Below, piece by piece: positions 1-8,850 of a stretch of 26,945 nt of DNA. The first letter of the stretch is position 1, and every line of letters starts with the position of its first letter. The translations under genes were made by a program, and so were the position numbers. This DNA is from Moraxella bovis (GTDB taxonomy: Bacteria > Pseudomonadota > Gammaproteobacteria > Pseudomonadales > Moraxellaceae): contig NZ_MUXV01000040.1 in NCBI RefSeq assembly GCF_002014975.1, positions 1 through 26,945 of the forward strand. Reading direction: 5' to 3'. A model generated the notes under the pieces. The model worked only from the letters and a program-made list of their open reading frames with translations, did not search any database and was not told the DNA's origin.

Positions 1-166
1 TTCTCCGTATTTATATAAAAAGCCTAACCACTCATAGGAGTAACAGACCGCTTATTTTTTTGGTGAGCATTCTTTTAGTTTTTATATAGGTTTATTTGCG
101 GTATTTATCTTGGGTATTATAAATAATGGGAGTATATCTACATCTTTCATTTTTTATAAAAAGCCA

Positions 167-200
167 AAAATCAAGCCTACCAATCGATAGGCTTGATTTT
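167..200 (-). terminator. Rho-independent terminator of nrdA
   Basis: A 13-bp perfect inverted repeat (AAAATCAAGCCTA at 167-179 with TAGGCTTGATTTT at 188-200, 8-nt loop) begins 4 bp beyond the nrdA stop codon. Read on the minus strand it ends in a run of T. It implies that nrdA is not co-transcribed with a directly following nrdB. The rest of 1-166 is AT-rich and shows no gene. Confidence 0.75.
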
Positions 201-204
201 AAAA

Positions 205-2481
205 TCACAACTTACACGCCCCGCCTGCACAGCCGTCATCTAACTCGCCTTGGCTGTCGTCTGCTCCGTCTCGGGTGTTGTGATAATATAGGGTTTTTAC
301 GCCCAGTTTATAAGCGGTAAGCAGGTCTTGAATCATGATTTTCATGGGGACTTTTCCGCCTTCAAACTTGCTGGGGTCATAGTTGGTGTTGGCAGAGATG
401 GACTGGTCGATGAATTTTTGCATAATGCCAACGAGTTTTAGGTAGCCGTTATTGTCAGGCATTTGCCATAACAGCTCGTATTTATTTGCCAAATTCTCAA
501 TGTCAGGCACAACTTGTTTTAAAATGCCGTCCTTTGACTGTTTGACCGACACCAAGCCCCGTGGCGGTTCGATACCGTTGGTGGCGTTGGCAATTTGGCT
601 AGATGTCTCAGATGGCATGAGAGCCGATAAGGTGGAGTTACGCAGACCGTGCTGTTTGATGTTGGCACGCAGGGCCTCCCAGTCTAGGTGTAGTGGCTCA
701 TTGCAGATGTTATCCAAATCCGCCTTGTAGGTATCAATCGGCAAAATACCTTGGCTGTATGTCGTCTCGCCAAAGGCAGGGCAAGCCCCTTTTTCTTGGG
801 CAAGTTTGTTCGACGCTTCTAGCAGATAATACTGGAACGCTTCAAAAGTGCGGTGGGTCAGTCCAATCGCCCCCATGTCTGAGTAGCGTGTGCCGTTTTT
901 GGCAAGATAATAGGCGTAGTTAATCACACCCACACCGAGTGTACGACGGTTCATGCTACCATTTTTGGCGGCGATGACAGGATAGTCTTGATAGTCAAGC
1001 AAAGCGTCCAACGCACGCACAATCAGCTCGGCAGGCTCCCTCATCTCTTCTAGCTTGTCAATCTTGCCTAGATTGATGGCGGACAACGTACATAGGGCAA
1101 TCTCGCCATGCTCATCATTGATGTTATCAAGCGGTTTGGTGGGTAGGGCGATTTCCATGCATAGGTTAGATTGGCGAACAGGGGCAATAGACGGGTCAAA
1201 GGGGCTGTGCGTGTTGCAGTGATCAACGTTTTGGACATAGATACGCCCCGTACTGGCACGCTCTTGGAGCATGAGACTAAACAGCTCACGGGCAGGGATT
1301 TTGCGTTTGCGAATGCTCTCGTCATTTTCATATAGGGTGTAGAGACGTTCAAATTCGGCTTGGTTAGCAAAAAATGCGTCATAAAGCCCTGCCACATCAG
1401 ACGGGGAGAATAGGGTGATGTCTTCGTTTTTGATGAGTCGGGTGTAGAGTGTTTTGTTAATCTGTACGCCATAATCCATGTGACGGACACGGTTGTCCTC
1501 GACGCCACGATTGTTTTTTAGGACAAGCAGACTTTCCACTTCTAAATGCCAGAGCGGATAAAACAAAGTCGCTGCCCCGCCGCGCACGCCACCTTGTGAG
1601 CAGGACTTAACCGCCGCTTGGAACATTTTAAAAAAGGGAATACAGCCTGTGTGCTGAGCTTCACCGCCACGAATGGGTGAGCCTAACGCACGAATCGCCC
1701 CTGCATTCACGCCAATACCCGCACGCTGTGAGACGTAGCGGACGATGGCGGATGTGGTGGCGTTGATGCTGTCTAGGTTGTCGCCACATTCGATGAGTAC
1801 GCATGAGCTAAACTGACGGGTGGGGGTACGCACGCCTGACATGATGGGGGTAGGCAGTGAGATGTAGAAGTTGGATGTAGCGTCATAAAAACGCTTGATG
1901 TAGTCCAGTCGCACCGCTTTATTATAGCTGGCAAATAGGCACATGCCAACCAAAATGTACAAAAACTGGGGGCTTTCATAGACTTTTTTGGTGACACGGT
2001 CTTGGACGAGATATTTGCCCATCATCTGTTCAACCGCTGCATAGGCAAGGTTCATGTCACGTTCGTGGTCGATGTAGGCGTTTAGTTCATCAAATTCGGC
2101 ACGGTCATAATCTGCCAAAATGTGCTTGTCGTATTTGCCTATTTCGGTCAAGCGAGCGACATGGTCATACAGATGTGGCGGTTCATAGTCGCCATAGGCA
2201 ATCTTGCGTAGATGAAAAATGGCAAGACGAGCCGCCAGATATTGATAATCGGGCGTTTCGGCTGAGATTAAGTCCGCCGCCGCCTTGATGATGGTCTCAT
2301 GAATGTCACGGGTAGCAATGCCGTCATAAAACTGAATGTGTGATTTTAGTTCCACTTGCGACACGGAGACGTTGTCTAATCCTTTGGCTGCCCATGTGAT
2401 GACCTTGTGAATCTTATCAAGGTTGATGGGTTCAAAGGTGCCGTCTCTTTTTTTGACTTTGATTTGGTCGATGTGTGTCAT
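205..2481 (-). CDS. nrdA: Ribonucleoside-diphosphate reductase, alpha (large) subunit, class Ia
   Basis: Reduces ribonucleoside diphosphates to deoxyribonucleotides together with the NrdB radical subunit; cytoplasmic. The 758-residue product matches the family length (E. coli NrdA is about 761). An ATP-cone sits at the N-terminus (VKKRDGTFEPINLDKIHKV). Catalytic landmarks are all visible: SSCVLI (first active-site Cys), NLCMEIALPT (Asn, Cys and Glu of the radical site), ALCTLS (partner Cys), LYYHNTR (tandem Tyr of the radical path) and the C-terminal redox pair in DDGCAGGACKL. I chose the ATG at 2481, which follows a GGTGA ribosome-binding site, over an ATG 16 codons upstream with no site. 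A terminator follows at once and no nrdB is visible in the 200 bp downstream. The gene looks intact. Confidence 0.96.
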   Translation of the reverse strand: MTHIDQIKVKKRDGTFEPINLDKIHKVITWAAKGLDNVSVSQVELKSHIQFYDGIATRDIHETIIKAAADLISAETPDYQYLAARLAIFHLRKIAYGDYEPPHLYDHVARLTEIGKYDKHILADYDRAEFDELNAYIDHERDMNLAYAAVEQMMGKYLVQDRVTKKVYESPQFLYILVGMCLFASYNKAVRLDYIKRFYDATSNFYISLPTPIMSGVRTPTRQFSSCVLIECGDNLDSINATTSAIVRYVSQRAGIGVNAGAIRALGSPIRGGEAQHTGCIPFFKMFQAAVKSCSQGGVRGGAATLFYPLWHLEVESLLVLKNNRGVEDNRVRHMDYGVQINKTLYTRLIKNEDITLFSPSDVAGLYDAFFANQAEFERLYTLYENDESIRKRKIPARELFSLMLQERASTGRIYVQNVDHCNTHSPFDPSIAPVRQSNLCMEIALPTKPLDNINDEHGEIALCTLSAINLGKIDKLEEMREPAELIVRALDALLDYQDYPVIAAKNGSMNRRTLGVGVINYAYYLAKNGTRYSDMGAIGLTHRTFEAFQYYLLEASNKLAQEKGACPAFGETTYSQGILPIDTYKADLDNICNEPLHLDWEALRANIKQHGLRNSTLSALMPSETSSQIANATNGIEPPRGLVSVKQSKDGILKQVVPDIENLANKYELLWQMPDNNGYLKLVGIMQKFIDQSISANTNYDPSKFEGGKVPMKIMIQDLLTAYKLGVKTLYYHNTRDGADDSQGELDDGCAGGACKL

Positions 2482-2875
2482 AAAATCACCCGTTTTTGTT
2501 GTAAATTGTAAAAAATTACCAAATCTCAATGACTTAGCGATTTTTCTATTTAAAAATTAACCACTAGATGTAGTAATGCATTTCTAAGGTAGCACAATAT
2601 AGCCTAAAAATTTTTAAAATACTAGCTTGTATTTTGTGCCAATCTGTGATTTTGTCATTTTAACCAAACTTGAAAAACGTACAGAAAAGACAGGATAAGG
2701 CTTTGAGGCTTGTCAAGAGATCGATAAAATTTTTTAAGAAAATTTTGTAAAGAAATTGGGCAAATTTTCATCAATTTGTCGGACAGACGATTATCAAATT
2801 TTTGATAAATTTTATAAAAATTATAAAAAACCAACCAGTCGGATTTTTTAAAATAAGGTAAAAATAGGTGTATAA
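2482..2875. other. Divergent AT-rich intergenic region between nrdA and the PAP2/DSP phosphatase gene
   Basis: A 394-bp stretch without a convincing gene, holding the divergent promoters of nrdA (minus) and the phosphatase gene (plus). A perfect 8-bp-arm palindrome, TTATCAAA-TT-TTTGATAA, lies at 2801-2818. Two short GCACAA/TTGTGC-type words at about 2595-2608 and 2629-2642 vaguely recall NrdR boxes, but neither is a full consensus match. The short minus-strand ORF at 2655-2936 is low-complexity, overlaps the phosphatase start, and I do not accept it. Confidence 0.5.
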
Positions 2876-4396
2876 ATGGGTATGGATTTGTTTTTACTTG
2901 GACTATTTTTACTTGACTTTGGGATGAATTTGGCATTTAATGCAGTTTATTTGTACACATTGGCAATCATGAATGATGACCTAAAACAGCGAACGATGGC
3001 ACTTGTCAAGGCATTGGTGCTATTTGGGCTAGCATATCCCCTAACCAATGACTATACGCACGCTTTGATGTCGCACACGCCAACAGCGGTGGGGTCGGTG
3101 GCAAGTCGCTATGATGTCGTGCCATTTGTGGCGTGGGCGATAGTGCCTTATGGTTTATCCTTTGTGTTGTTTGTGCTGAGTTTTTATGTGGTGTCGTCTG
3201 CCATGCTGTCTCGGCTGTTGCACCGTTTGGTGCTTGGGACGTTGGTGGCGTGCCTGTGCTTTTATGTTTATCCTTTGGTGTTTGCCTATGATAGACCTGT
3301 CATGTCGGAGCAGTGGCGGTGGGCGTATGAGCTGTTGTCGCTCGTGGATAAGCCTTATAATCAACTGCCATCCTTGCACGCCTGCTATGCACTGCTGTTT
3401 GGGGTGAATTTATGGCATGTGGTGCAAGGGCGGTGGCGTGGTCTGTATCGTGCAGGGCTAAGTCTTATCTGTGTAGCGATAGCAGGAGCAACGCTTTTTA
3501 CGTGGCAACATCACGTGGCGGACGTGGTCGCAGGGCTTGGGCTTGCGGTGGTGGTATTGGTGGCGGAGCGATGGCTTCATGCCTTACCACACATCACAGG
3601 GCGAGCGATGATGAAGTTTATCACGCTTGGGGTGCTGTGGTTTTTGGGGTGGGCGGTCGTGCCTGTCTTGGTGGGTTATCAAGGTACGGCGTGGGCAATG
3701 ATGGCAAAAATTATGGGCATGTATGGCTGTTTGGGTCTGTTCTCGGTGGCGTGGCTCTATGCCAAGCCGTCATGGATAACCAGTCTATTAGCCAAACAGA
3801 CGGATAAACATCATGTTGGTGCATTTCGTTCCAGTGCGTACGGATTGGGTTTACCCATTATCATCATTTATAAGCTCATGTGGCGACTGGCGTGGGCGTG
3901 TCATTTTGTGTGTCATGACATTGGCAGGCGAGCGATTCACACCCAAGCGTTTACCATTATGGCAATCGGTCATCTGTCTGATGATGTGCTAGATGAGTTA
4001 AGCCAATACGCTGGGCGATATCGGCAGATACTGTGGGTAGATGTCTGTGCGGAGATGGCATCTGATTTTGCCCATGCTGGGCTACTGGCGGATAAGAGAA
4101 CAGTGACAAAGTGGCAGTATGTTAATCTTGGCGTGATGGATTTGCAGTATTTTGATGACACCATTATGAACAATGTCAAGGCGTTATATGATGATATCAA
4201 GCAAGCAGACGAGCCTAACACACTCATTATCTGCCAATGTGCGATGGGACAATCTAGGAGTGTGGCGGTGATGATATGCCTGCTTGCCTTGCAACAGGGT
4301 ATTTGTCCACATCGACTGTCCGTGCAGGATAAAGAGATGATGGATTCTGTGCTGTCGTCCTATGGCAAGCACCGTGCGCGGGGGTTATTGGCATGA
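2876..4396 (+). CDS. PAP2-like / dual-specificity phosphatase fusion membrane protein (YnbD-like)
   Basis: An inner-membrane protein of 506 residues. About eight hydrophobic segments carry a PAP2-type phosphatase core: PSLH at 165-168 and QHHVAD at 211-216 supply the histidines and aspartate of that superfamily. A cytoplasmic C-terminal dual-specificity/tyrosine phosphatase domain follows, with CAMGQSRS at 455-462 fitting the CX5R signature and a candidate general acid in GVMD (D422). The same fusion is known as E. coli YnbD (about 430 residues). The expected role is dephosphorylation of a lipid phosphate or similar intermediate. The start has AGGTG 5 nt upstream. Its stop overlaps the ATG of the next gene (ATGA), so the two are probably translationally coupled. 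Exact substrate unknown. Confidence 0.85.
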   Translation: MGMDLFLLGLFLLDFGMNLAFNAVYLYTLAIMNDDLKQRTMALVKALVLFGLAYPLTNDYTHALMSHTPTAVGSVASRYDVVPFVAWAIVPYGLSFVLFVLSFYVVSSAMLSRLLHRLVLGTLVACLCFYVYPLVFAYDRPVMSEQWRWAYELLSLVDKPYNQLPSLHACYALLFGVNLWHVVQGRWRGLYRAGLSLICVAIAGATLFTWQHHVADVVAGLGLAVVVLVAERWLHALPHITGRAMMKFITLGVLWFLGWAVVPVLVGYQGTAWAMMAKIMGMYGCLGLFSVAWLYAKPSWITSLLAKQTDKHHVGAFRSSAYGLGLPIIIIYKLMWRLAWACHFVCHDIGRRAIHTQAFTIMAIGHLSDDVLDELSQYAGRYRQILWVDVCAEMASDFAHAGLLADKRTVTKWQYVNLGVMDLQYFDDTIMNNVKALYDDIKQADEPNTLIICQCAMGQSRSVAVMICLLALQQGICPHRLSVQDKEMMDSVLSSYGKHRARGLLA

Positions 4397-4480
4397 GTGA
4401 ATATTTATTATTACTCTTAATGGCGGTTGTCTTGCTTATCATGTTGTTTATCAAATGCTTGGGCAAATGTCAGGAGGTTT
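4393..4480 (+). other. Out-of-frame N-terminal segment of the YnbB-like gene
   Basis: The ATG at 4393 overlaps the TGA of the upstream gene, the usual mark of translational coupling. It encodes a hydrophobic helix that fits the first membrane segment of the CdsA/YnbB family. The frame is abandoned for the CdsA core frame, which lies one base back. It would otherwise run on to a stop at 4573-4575, through a Cys/Gly-rich stretch unlike the family. Confidence 0.5.
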
Positions 4481-5108
4481 ATATCAAACAGTGCGGTCAT
4501 GGTTTTGGCTGTTGGCAGTGCTGTGGCTTGCCTTTATACTTGGGCGGTATGGCGTGGCGACATTGGGCATGCTGATGAGTGCTATTGCCCTGTGGGAGCT
4601 GTGGCGAGTGATTAAGGTGTGGACATGGCGTGATGGACTATTTGTGGGTTATATCGGACTGTTTGGGCTGGCGTGGGTGTGGCTTGCCTTGACCGTCAAG
4701 CCTCTATCCGTGCTGTTGTTTGTCCTATTTGCGGTGCAGGTTTGCGATGTGTGCCAATATCTCATGGGGCGAGCCTTTGGTCATCGCCTGTTTGCTAGCA
4801 AACTTGCCCCCAACCTTAGCCCCAATAAGACCATTGAAGGAGCGGTGTTTGGCGTGCTGTTGATGATGGTGCTAAGCCTACCCGTGGGGCAAGTTTTGAC
4901 TGATTTTGGCATGGGTCAGTTGGTACTATTGGCGGTGTCGCTTGGGGCGTGCGGTATTGTTGGCGATTTGTTAGAATCTAGTGTCAAACGCCGTCATCAG
5001 GTCAAGGACATGGGGGTGTGGCTTGCAGGGCATGGCGGACTTTTGGACAGAATGGATAGCCTGCTTGTGAGCGTGCCACTATTTGCGGTCTTGATGGTGG
5101 TACTGTAA
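4455..5108 (+). CDS. CDP-diglyceride synthase / phosphatidate cytidylyltransferase-like protein (YnbB-like), N-terminus probably frameshifted
   Basis: Predicted to activate phosphatidate with CTP to give CDP-diacylglycerol; integral membrane. The CdsA signature is clear near the C-terminus: GDLLESSVKRRHQVKDMG followed by GHGGLLDRMDS. The open frame gives 217 residues, while CdsA and E. coli YnbB proteins are nearer 270-300. An ATG at 4393, overlapping the stop of the phosphatase gene, opens a different frame that encodes a membrane leader (MSEYLLLLLMAVVLLIMLFI) resembling the YnbB N-terminus. A one-base deletion between about 4450 and 4480 would join the two into about 238 residues. The ATG at 4455 has no good ribosome-binding site. 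The 3' end overlaps the convergent SDR gene by 30 bp. The family call is firm; the start is not. Confidence 0.8.
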   Translation: MLGQMSGGLYQTVRSWFWLLAVLWLAFILGRYGVATLGMLMSAIALWELWRVIKVWTWRDGLFVGYIGLFGLAWVWLALTVKPLSVLLFVLFAVQVCDVCQYLMGRAFGHRLFASKLAPNLSPNKTIEGAVFGVLLMMVLSLPVGQVLTDFGMGQLVLLAVSLGACGIVGDLLESSVKRRHQVKDMGVWLAGHGGLLDRMDSLLVSVPLFAVLMVVL

Positions 5109-5882
5109 TTGCATGACTTTGGCAAGTAAGGGACGAGGCAGGGCGGTCAGGAGCTTGGCAATGGCTTTCATGGGTTTGGGAAAGACGTGTAGGGCGATGT
5201 CGTTATGTATGGCGTAAATGATTTGATGGACGGCTTCTTGTTCGCTGATTAAAAATGGCTTGTCGGCTCGTCCGCCATGCAACTGCCTTAATGTCGCTGT
5301 GTCAACATAGCCACAAGCGATGGCGATGACTTGTATGCCAAATGGAGCAAGTGCCATGCGATAGGCGAGCGTGTCTTGTATCATCGCACGCTTGCAGTGA
5401 GCGTATAGGCTTGCCCCTTGAAAGTCAAATAGCCCTGCCACAGATGAGATGGCGACCAAACTTGTGGGCGTGGCGAGCGTGATGTGATGAATGGTTTGTT
5501 TTTCTTGAACTTGTTTTTTGTGAATAAGACGCTCACTTGCCCAAGCAAACACCGCTTGAAAGGCTTGCAAATTTAGCATGAGCATATCATGGCTTTCATC
5601 GGCACTAAGGGCTTGTTTGCGTTCGGGATAATATTTACCAATGCTATAAATCAGCTGAGAAAAAGGCGTATCTAGCCGTTTCAAGAGTTCATCCCGCTGA
5701 GTACGACAGCGGACATCACAGCAGATGGCGGTGATGTTGTCAAGCTCTAAGATGGCTTGTACTTTGTGGGGATTGCTACCAATGACCGTAACCAGATTGC
5801 CTTGATGGGCGTGCCATTTGGCAAGGGCAAGACCGATACCGCTCGTATCGCCAAAGATGATGATGGTTTGGGGGGTGTTCAT
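5079..5882 (-). CDS. Short-chain dehydrogenase/reductase (SDR family)
   Basis: An NAD(P)-dependent oxidoreductase of 267 residues, probably soluble or membrane-peripheral. The cofactor-binding glycine motif is present near the N-terminus (IIFGDTSGIG). The catalytic triad region reads AISSVAGL, then YAHCK as the YxxxK motif. A helical C-terminal tail (LLTALPRPLLAKVMQLQYHH) recalls SDRs acting on lipid-like substrates, but the substrate cannot be read from sequence. It lies 80 bp downstream of the patatin remnant in the same direction, so it may be the last gene of the ynbA/ynbC operon or have its own promoter in that gap. The 3' end overlaps the convergent CdsA-like gene by 30 bp. The ribosome-binding site is weak (AAAAGG). 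Confidence 0.85.
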   Translation of the reverse strand: MNTPQTIIIFGDTSGIGLALAKWHAHQGNLVTVIGSNPHKVQAILELDNITAICCDVRCRTQRDELLKRLDTPFSQLIYSIGKYYPERKQALSADESHDMLMLNLQAFQAVFAWASERLIHKKQVQEKQTIHHITLATPTSLVAISSVAGLFDFQGASLYAHCKRAMIQDTLAYRMALAPFGIQVIAIACGYVDTATLRQLHGGRADKPFLISEQEAVHQIIYAIHNDIALHVFPKPMKAIAKLLTALPRPLLAKVMQLQYHHQDRK

Positions 5883-5962
5883 TTATTTATGCCTTTTGAT
5901 TTAATATAAGTAATTGATTTATAGAGTAAAATTTTAACTTTCTCTTAAAATAATTGCCCAAT

Positions 5963-7016
5963 TCACTCATCACAACACAGTCCTACATCATAGCCATAGG
6001 CAAACTGCTCAGCAGTGATTTGGACAAAAGTATCAAAATCATGATGATATGCCAAAATACGCCCTTGTCGAAGATTGGGTTTTTTGTCAAATAAAGGGCG
6101 GACACGGCGATAATCTTTGGTATCTAAATGGCGTATTTGGGGGTTATTTGCCATATAATCATGCACATCTTGCAGGCGAGCATTGGGCGAGAAGCCAAAG
6201 ACGTGATGAATGGCAGGTTCGGCAAGCACACGGTCAAAGGGGGATTTTGGTTCAGCATACACCACATCGGCAAGCTGACAGGCAAGTTCAATGGGTGTCA
6301 AATCCATGACTCCGCCCATAAGACAGCGGTCATCATGACATAGGGGTGGTAAATAATACATGTCCGTGATGGACGCACGCACCATGACGGACAAGGGCAG
6401 ATTGGTCGAATGATAATCGGCACAAATGAGCGGTGAGTAGCGTGCCATGATGTTGGTCGGGGTTAGCTCTTCAAGGGCTTGCCAAAGCAGGGGGTTTGAC
6501 GTCCACAGTAGCCCTTGCCATTGATGATGGGCGTGAATACGATTCAGTTGACTGGCGAGAATCAGAACGTGTGTGGCGGACGGCTTGGAGGTGGGTTCAT
6601 CAAAACGCCAACAGGGCGTGTGCGTTTCGCCGTCCACATGACCGATGGCGTGATGGGTGAGGTTGCCGATGAGTTTGTCCGTCAGATGAGTGTGGCGGAT
6701 AGGACGGTTAAGTAGATGAGAGAGTTGATAACCACACCAACGTTTTAGGGCAGGCATGAGATACTGCCCATAACTATCTGTTCATCACAGCGATAAGCGA
6801 CTGCCGACTTGTCTCTGACGAATCGGATAGGGCTTCTAATAACAGGGCGGTTGCCATTGCTCCGCCACAGTTACCAATCACCAAATCAGGTCGCCTGCCT
6901 GTATCGCACAACGCCTGATAAATCCCCAAATAATAACCAAAGCGTCACCCCCCGCCTGCCATGAGTAGGGCTCGGCGATAAGGGAGTTTTGTAAGGGGCG
7001 GTGTGTTTGTGGTCAT
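5963..7016 (-). pseudogene. Degraded patatin-like phospholipase (in-frame TGA plus frameshift)
   Basis: Reading from an ATG at 7016 that overlaps the stop of the YnbC-like gene (ATGA), the frame gives a typical patatin start: RRALLMAGGG, then an in-frame TGA at 6947-6945 (codon 24), then RFGYYLGIYQALCDTG and VIGNCGGAMATALL, where patatins have GxSxG. It hits TAG at 6776-6774. The rest is in the next frame from about 6775 and is open for 264 residues from the ATG at 6757. It contains VRASITDMYYLPP and LMGGVMDLTPIELA, aligning with the family's RAS...PP and DGG...N.P blocks. Full length would be about 350 residues, normal for the family. The nucleophile Ser appears as Cys and the catalytic Asp before GG is absent, so activity is doubtful even if the frame were restored. 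A gene caller would report only the 5963-6757 part as hypothetical. Confidence 0.7.
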
Positions 7017-8815
7017 GGTTGGGTAGGAAGTTTGACCGCCAAAGACACGCTAAAAATGCCAAACTCATCAATTCGCATATCAATCCTTTTAAAGCCTGCC
7101 TGTGCAACCAATTGGTCGATTTCGGCTTGTGAGCGACATCGCATGACCCAATCTGTGCCTTGATGGCTGTTTAGGGTTTTGCCGATGAATTCTTGTTCGG
7201 GGTGCCACGGCTGATTGGTGTATAGCAGATAACCGCCGTCTGATAATTCTCGGTGCATACCACTTAGAGCGGTTTGGATAAGGGTGTTATCCGAGAACAA
7301 CTCAAACAGCCCTGAGACGATGGCGATGTCGTTATCAGATGAGTGATAGCTGTCAGCACAAAAAGCGTCTTGCTGGCTGATGGTCGCTCGTGGTGACAGA
7401 CCTTGTTTGACAGCTTTATCCTTCATGACGCTGACATTGTGTGAATCATAATCTCGTAGCGTGGCGGTCAGTGCGGGATATTTATGCAGAAGTTCAAACG
7501 CATAATAACCATTACCACTGGCGACGTCCAACAGTTTGATGGGCTGTTTGTCAGGGTGTGCGTTAAGGTGTTTGTCAATGGCAATCTCTGCCAATTCTAA
7601 CAGATGAGCTTTGCGAATGCGAATGCCACGCCAACCGATGTTATTTAAATAAAAATTATCAATGAGCTTGCCCACACCGAACTTACCACGTGGTTCATTT
7701 TGATAAACCTTATCTAGCGACACGCCCGAATCAAAGCCGTGTGTTACCCCCGCTGATACTCCGTCACTGACATGTCCAAAGCGTTCTATCATAAATTTAG
7801 TCATGGCAAAACTGGGGTTAAAGCCTTTTGCCATGAGTGTATCGACTTTGTCTTTACTAAAACTTTGGGCGTGTGTGGTTGGGTTGTGGGCAGATGTCAA
7901 GTCCACAGTTTGGGGCGGGCTGGCAAAAAGCTCATCGGTAAACGCCAAACAGTCGGCAAAGACGTCTTGTTTATTGACTTCATGAAAAATGGCGTGAAAA
8001 CTTTTGGGATAATACGCCCAACGCTTAATGGGCGAACGAATGCGGTCATAAAAGGTGCGTATCGCTTCTTTGTCCACGACATAATCCTGACCTGCACACA
8101 GTATCATGGTTGGTATGGTAATGGCACCTGCGTCATCGAGCAGGCGTACTCCTGTTTGTAGGGAGTCGATGAGCAGGTCGCGAGAGATACTTGATGAGAT
8201 GAGTTTGTCAGCGTGGTATTGGCTTTGGGCTTCTTTGTCGTGTGTGAGCACTTGGGCTTTGACATAGCTTGACACACGAGACATGACTCCGAGTTTTTTG
8301 GCGACTTTGAGTGCTGGCAGGGCAAAGGGGACATACAGACGAATGGCAAGGGCAGGCGTGCCGAGTATCATGCCACGAATGTTGGGGGCGTAGTCATGTA
8401 CATAGGCACTGGCAATGACCGCTCCCAAACTACTGGCGATGAGTACAATCTGCTCATCATTGGCGTGCGTTTGGGCTTTAATGACTTTTAAAAATTCATC
8501 TAAATCACGCACCAATTGCCCAAAGCTCTCGGCATGGTCTCGCTCACCGCCTGAACGTCCGTTGCCCCGTGCGTCCCATGCAAAGACTTGATAGCCTTGT
8601 TTGACGAAGGCATGAGCTATGTCGGTCAGCCTTTGTGAATGTTCATGCCCACGATGGAGCATGACGATGATTTTTAGGTCATCACGGTCGCCATCATGGT
8701 CATAGACATGCTCTGACTTGTCGGTGAGCCAGTATCGATAGAACATGGCCGTGCCGTCGTAGCTATTAAACGTGCTGTGATATTCATGAATATTTGCTGT
8801 GCTGATGGGTTGCAT
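7013..8815 (-). CDS. Alpha/beta hydrolase - SAM-dependent methyltransferase fusion (YnbC-like)
   Basis: A two-domain cytoplasmic enzyme of 600 residues. Residues about 15-295 form a lysophospholipase/monoglyceride-lipase-type hydrolase: LHRGHEHSQR near the oxyanion region, GNGRSGG, a nucleophile elbow ASSLG (S129, with Ala in the usual first Gly position), a probable acid in AGQD (D244) and His in KSFHAIFH (274 or 278). Residues about 380-600 form a class I methyltransferase, with the SAM-binding motif LLDVASGNGYY at 428-438. The same fusion is E. coli YnbC (about 585 residues). It lies 35 bp after the YnbA-like gene and overlaps the patatin start by 4 bp, so all three form one operon. A role in cleaving and methylating a lipid head group or acyl chain is inference. 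Confidence 0.88.
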   Translation of the reverse strand: MQPISTANIHEYHSTFNSYDGTAMFYRYWLTDKSEHVYDHDGDRDDLKIIVMLHRGHEHSQRLTDIAHAFVKQGYQVFAWDARGNGRSGGERDHAESFGQLVRDLDEFLKVIKAQTHANDEQIVLIASSLGAVIASAYVHDYAPNIRGMILGTPALAIRLYVPFALPALKVAKKLGVMSRVSSYVKAQVLTHDKEAQSQYHADKLISSSISRDLLIDSLQTGVRLLDDAGAITIPTMILCAGQDYVVDKEAIRTFYDRIRSPIKRWAYYPKSFHAIFHEVNKQDVFADCLAFTDELFASPPQTVDLTSAHNPTTHAQSFSKDKVDTLMAKGFNPSFAMTKFMIERFGHVSDGVSAGVTHGFDSGVSLDKVYQNEPRGKFGVGKLIDNFYLNNIGWRGIRIRKAHLLELAEIAIDKHLNAHPDKQPIKLLDVASGNGYYAFELLHKYPALTATLRDYDSHNVSVMKDKAVKQGLSPRATISQQDAFCADSYHSSDNDIAIVSGLFELFSDNTLIQTALSGMHRELSDGGYLLYTNQPWHPEQEFIGKTLNSHQGTDWVMRCRSQAEIDQLVAQAGFKRIDMRIDEFGIFSVSLAVKLPTQP

Positions 8816-8850
8816 GATAAATCCTTATTAACTTTGTCGGTCTTGCAAAA

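Noticed and set aside
2595..2642. Pair of NrdR boxes upstream of nrdA
   Set aside because: Only half-matches (GCACAATATAG, TTTTGTGCC), neither forming the full 16-bp site; left as an unproven possibility.
2655..2936. 93-codon minus-strand ORF upstream of nrdA
   Set aside because: Low-complexity Phe/Lys/Tyr-rich translation of an AT-rich promoter region, overlapping the phosphatase start, and no ribosome-binding site.
4450..4480. Programmed frameshift in the YnbB-like gene
   Set aside because: No clear slippery heptamer with a downstream structure; a single-base deletion is simpler.
6945..6947. TGA as selenocysteine codon in the patatin remnant
   Set aside because: No selenocysteine hairpin is evident, the position is not a catalytic residue, and a second frameshift exists downstream.
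7772..8161. 129-codon plus-strand ORF antisense to the YnbC-like gene
   Set aside because: Shadow of a clearly coding gene; no family motif and no binding site.
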